The notes beneath the pieces were generated by a model. The model made no database searches and was not told where the DNA came from. It saw nothing but the letters and a program-made list of their open reading frames with translations. The position numbers and the translations under genes are program-made. Shown here in pieces: positions 14,268 to 15,190 of a DNA stretch of 15,190 bases. Positions within the stretch are counted from its first letter, which is position 1. Each line of letters starts with the position of its first letter. Source of the DNA: JBDTRY01 sp039931435 (lineage in GTDB: Bacteria > Acidobacteriota > Thermoanaerobaculia > Gp7-AA8); contig JBDTRY010000076.1 of the NCBI GenBank assembly GCA_039931435.1, positions 1 to 15,190 of the forward strand, in the 5' to 3' direction.

Positions 14268-14657
14268 CTACGTACCGGCCGGACGTCCACGCGGCGACGG
14301 CCGCGAGATGTCAATCATGGCCATCCGTTCCTTCTCGTCGTACCAGCAGTGAAAGCGCTTGATGCCCGGAACGTCGATCTGGTAGGTGCGGAAAAAACTG
14401 GGCACGTGCAGGGATGTCGATTTTTCAGACTGGCGGATCTTCGCTGAGCCGGCTGCGCCCTCTTCCTTGCGATCCAGAGGCTTGATGCCGATCAGCTTCC
14501 GTTTCCGGTCATAGAAGAGATGGGCGCTGGTTTTGCCCCGCAGACGGAGCATCCCGGCAACAGGAGAAGGGAGGCGGATCAACCTCGATTGAACGATCGT
14601 CGCCGACGCCGGAAATCGCTCGAATTCTGGCTGGGGAGTCCACTTCTCAAAGGCCAT
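14268..14657 (-). CDS. Small protein of unknown function (129 aa)
   Basis: I do not recognise a named function. It is a credible gene: ATG at 14657 is preceded by GAGGAG at 7 nt, a TTGDACA-class promoter lies upstream (14713-14742), and it ends at the shared bidirectional terminator. The protein is basic, has no signal peptide or membrane segment, and appears to have two parts: an N-terminal strand region (ATIVQSRLIRLPSP, then AHLFYDRKRKLIGIKPL at 45-61) and a C-terminal half (SLHVPSFFRTYQIDVPGIKRF, WYDEKERMAMIDI) joined by a charged linker. This two-part layout resembles a group of conserved hypothetical proteins I recall from several phyla, with an 'R-x-I-x-L ... LLYD ... IGLRP' pattern, possibly a beta-barrel nucleic-acid or AbrB-like fold. 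That link is tentative. Confidence 0.7.
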   Translation of the reverse strand: MAFEKWTPQPEFERFPASATIVQSRLIRLPSPVAGMLRLRGKTSAHLFYDRKRKLIGIKPLDRKEEGAAGSAKIRQSEKSTSLHVPSFFRTYQIDVPGIKRFHCWYDEKERMAMIDISRPSPRGRPAGT

Positions 14658-14712
14658 TTCCCGTCTCCTCGCCCGTCCACAGCAGCCACGACCAGGTTGG
14701 TTCGATCGAGCT

Positions 14713-14742
14713 ATTAGATAAAATCCTACTCGTTTTTGTCAA
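14713..14742 (-). promoter_or_regulatory. Sigma-70 promoter for the 129-residue protein gene
   Basis: On the minus strand: TTGACA (perfect -35, 14742-14737), an 18-bp spacer, and TCTAAT (5/6 -10, 14718-14713). Transcription would begin near 14706, giving a leader of about 48 nt before the ATG at 14657. It is the best-matched promoter in the window. Confidence 0.65.
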
Positions 14743-14796
14743 CATTTTAATATCAATGGTTTCCGGTGCCAATAACGCAGGAAGAACAATGAAATT

Positions 14797-14812
14797 CGCA
14801 TACCCATATGCG
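14797..14812. repeat. Perfect inverted repeat
   Basis: CGCATA (14797-14802), spacer CCCA, TATGCG (14807-14812). Too A/T-rich and short to be a terminator; it could be an operator or an RNA hairpin. A related dyad, CGCAT-TT-ATGCG, occurs at 8977-8988 between the diguanylate cyclase and gatB. Confidence 0.5.
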
Positions 14813-14886
14813 TGGTGCAATATGAGTCCATGAAATCCGGAGAGGGTTCCAGCCCTAAAACAAGGGTGCACAAACACTTGGGCACA

Positions 14887-14918
14887 AATGCCGGAGCCGG
14901 GGAAAACGGCTCAGCATT
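14887..14918 (+). other. Extended hairpin in intergenic DNA
   Basis: GAGCCG (14894-14899), loop GGGAAAA, CGGCTC (14907-14912) form the upper stem, and AATGC (14887-14891) with GCATT (14914-14918) a lower stem across a small internal loop. No T-tract follows, so it is not an intrinsic terminator. It may be structure in a 5' leader or small RNA on the plus strand. Confidence 0.45.
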
Positions 14919-15035
14919 CCTACGAATAAGAATATTCAGTGTTTGGCTGGGCTCCCACCCGATTCGACGATGTGAAAAGTCAACCGTTCCGAGGTAAGCT
15001 CTGTGGCGAGGGATTTCCGCGGGGTCGTACCCCGC

Positions 15036-15190
15036 ATGCTTGCCAAGGTCATCAGCGCCGCCACCGTCGGAATCGATGCCGTCCGCATCATCATCGAAGT
15101 CGACACCGGGAACGGTCTTCCAAGATTCACCATGGTCGGGCTACCCGACGCTGCAGTGCGCGAAGCGTACTCGCGGGTACGCTCGGCTCT
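15036..15190 (+). CDS. comM: ComM/YifB family Mg-chelatase-like AAA ATPase, N-terminal part (3' end outside window)
   Basis: The 51 visible residues begin MLAKVISAATVGIDA and continue RFTMVGLPDAAVREAYSRVR, which match the ComM/YifB N-terminus (MLAKV start, the GLPxFxIVGLPDxAVRE signature). ComM is a hexameric helicase that aids branch migration of incoming DNA during natural transformation; YifB-type homologues are found widely in bacteria without known competence. The start is uncertain. ATG 15036 matches the family start but has no RBS and follows a perfect hairpin (15019-15035). GTG at 15003 has GAGGT at 7 nt and would add VARDFRGVVPR. The Walker motifs lie beyond the window. Confidence 0.85.
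   Translation, partial: MLAKVISAATVGIDAVRIIIEVDTGNGLPRFTMVGLPDAAVREAYSRVRSA

Larger units (their letters stand above)
14658..15002. other. Low-G+C intergenic region with dyads before comM
   Basis: By hand count, 14701-14940 is about 44% G+C (14701-14760 about 30%), against about 60% in coding DNA. It holds the minus-strand promoter at 14713-14742, an inverted repeat at 14797-14812, a GCACAAA direct repeat at 14868-14874 and 14882-14888 (14-bp period), and a hairpin at 14887-14918. I see no protein, tRNA or recognised riboswitch in it. Confidence 0.6.

Noticed and set aside
14840..14860. Possible tRNA T-arm (AGGG-TTCCAG-CCCT)
   Set aside because: The loop is 6 nt without the TTCRA pattern, and no acceptor, D or anticodon arms can be placed around it.
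14820..15002. c-di-GMP, cobalamin, TPP or similar riboswitch upstream of comM
   Set aside because: None of the conserved cores I know (for example the GEMM ACGCAAAGCC block or the B12 box) is present.
1..15190. CRISPR array, insertion sequence, integrase, toxin-antitoxin or defence genes
   Set aside because: No regularly spaced repeats, no transposase or integrase motifs, no terminal inverted repeats with target duplications, and no tRNA gene as integration site were seen.

Overview
The window reads as a stretch of ordinary chromosome from a Gram-negative bacterium. There are outer-membrane barrel proteins, a lipid A acyltransferase, a KDO-phosphate phosphatase, a lipoprotein metalloprotease and several Sec signal peptides. 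Coding DNA is near 60% G+C by spot counts. The gene mix and a short intergenic motif (1254-1287) resembling the 'RSDEES' dispersed repeats I associate with Acidobacteriota suggest that phylum. This placement is an inference and no ribosomal marker is present to confirm it.

Layout: (1) 1-1217, plus strand: the end of kdsC overlapping an LpxL/HtrB-type acyltransferase, an LPS lipid A/KDO pair. (2) 1430-3202, minus strand: comF followed by a monofunctional proline dehydrogenase. (3) 3285-4355, plus strand: a small outer-membrane barrel protein and a two-CBS-domain protein, closed by a strong terminator at 4379-4405. (4) 4414-5046, minus: trmB. (5) 5161-6651, plus: an M48 lipoprotein protease, ending only 3 bp from the convergent end of (6) 6655-8949, minus: a membrane diguanylate cyclase with two GAF domains and an intact inhibitory site. 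(7) 9052-10497, plus: gatB behind a near-perfect extended -10 promoter. (8) 10554-11339, minus: an exported protein of unknown function. (9) 11472-14194, plus: a FadL-type outer-membrane lipid channel followed after 23 bp by a secreted GDSL/SGNH esterase, ending at a bidirectional terminator. (10) 14268-14657, minus: a 129-residue protein of unknown function with its own strong promoter. (11) 14658-15002: a low-G+C intergenic region with dyads. (12) From about 15036: the start of a ComM/YifB ATPase that runs off the window.

Most genes are housekeeping or envelope functions in short transcription units. The clearest functional partnership is the FadL-type channel with the GDSL esterase, which suggests extracellular or periplasmic ester hydrolysis linked to uptake of the hydrophobic product. 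The second pair is kdsC with the acyltransferase. Two homologues of DNA-uptake genes (comF, comM) are present but 12 kb apart.

I found no CRISPR array, insertion sequence, integrase, rRNA, tRNA or defence cluster, and nothing that amounts to a convincing undescribed multi-gene system. The most worthwhile leads are: a recurring arrangement in which a -10 hexamer lies 8-9 nt before the start codon (possible leaderless mRNAs for comF, gatB and the barrel gene); the low-G+C structured region before comM with a hairpin abutting its ATG; and the esterase-channel operon.
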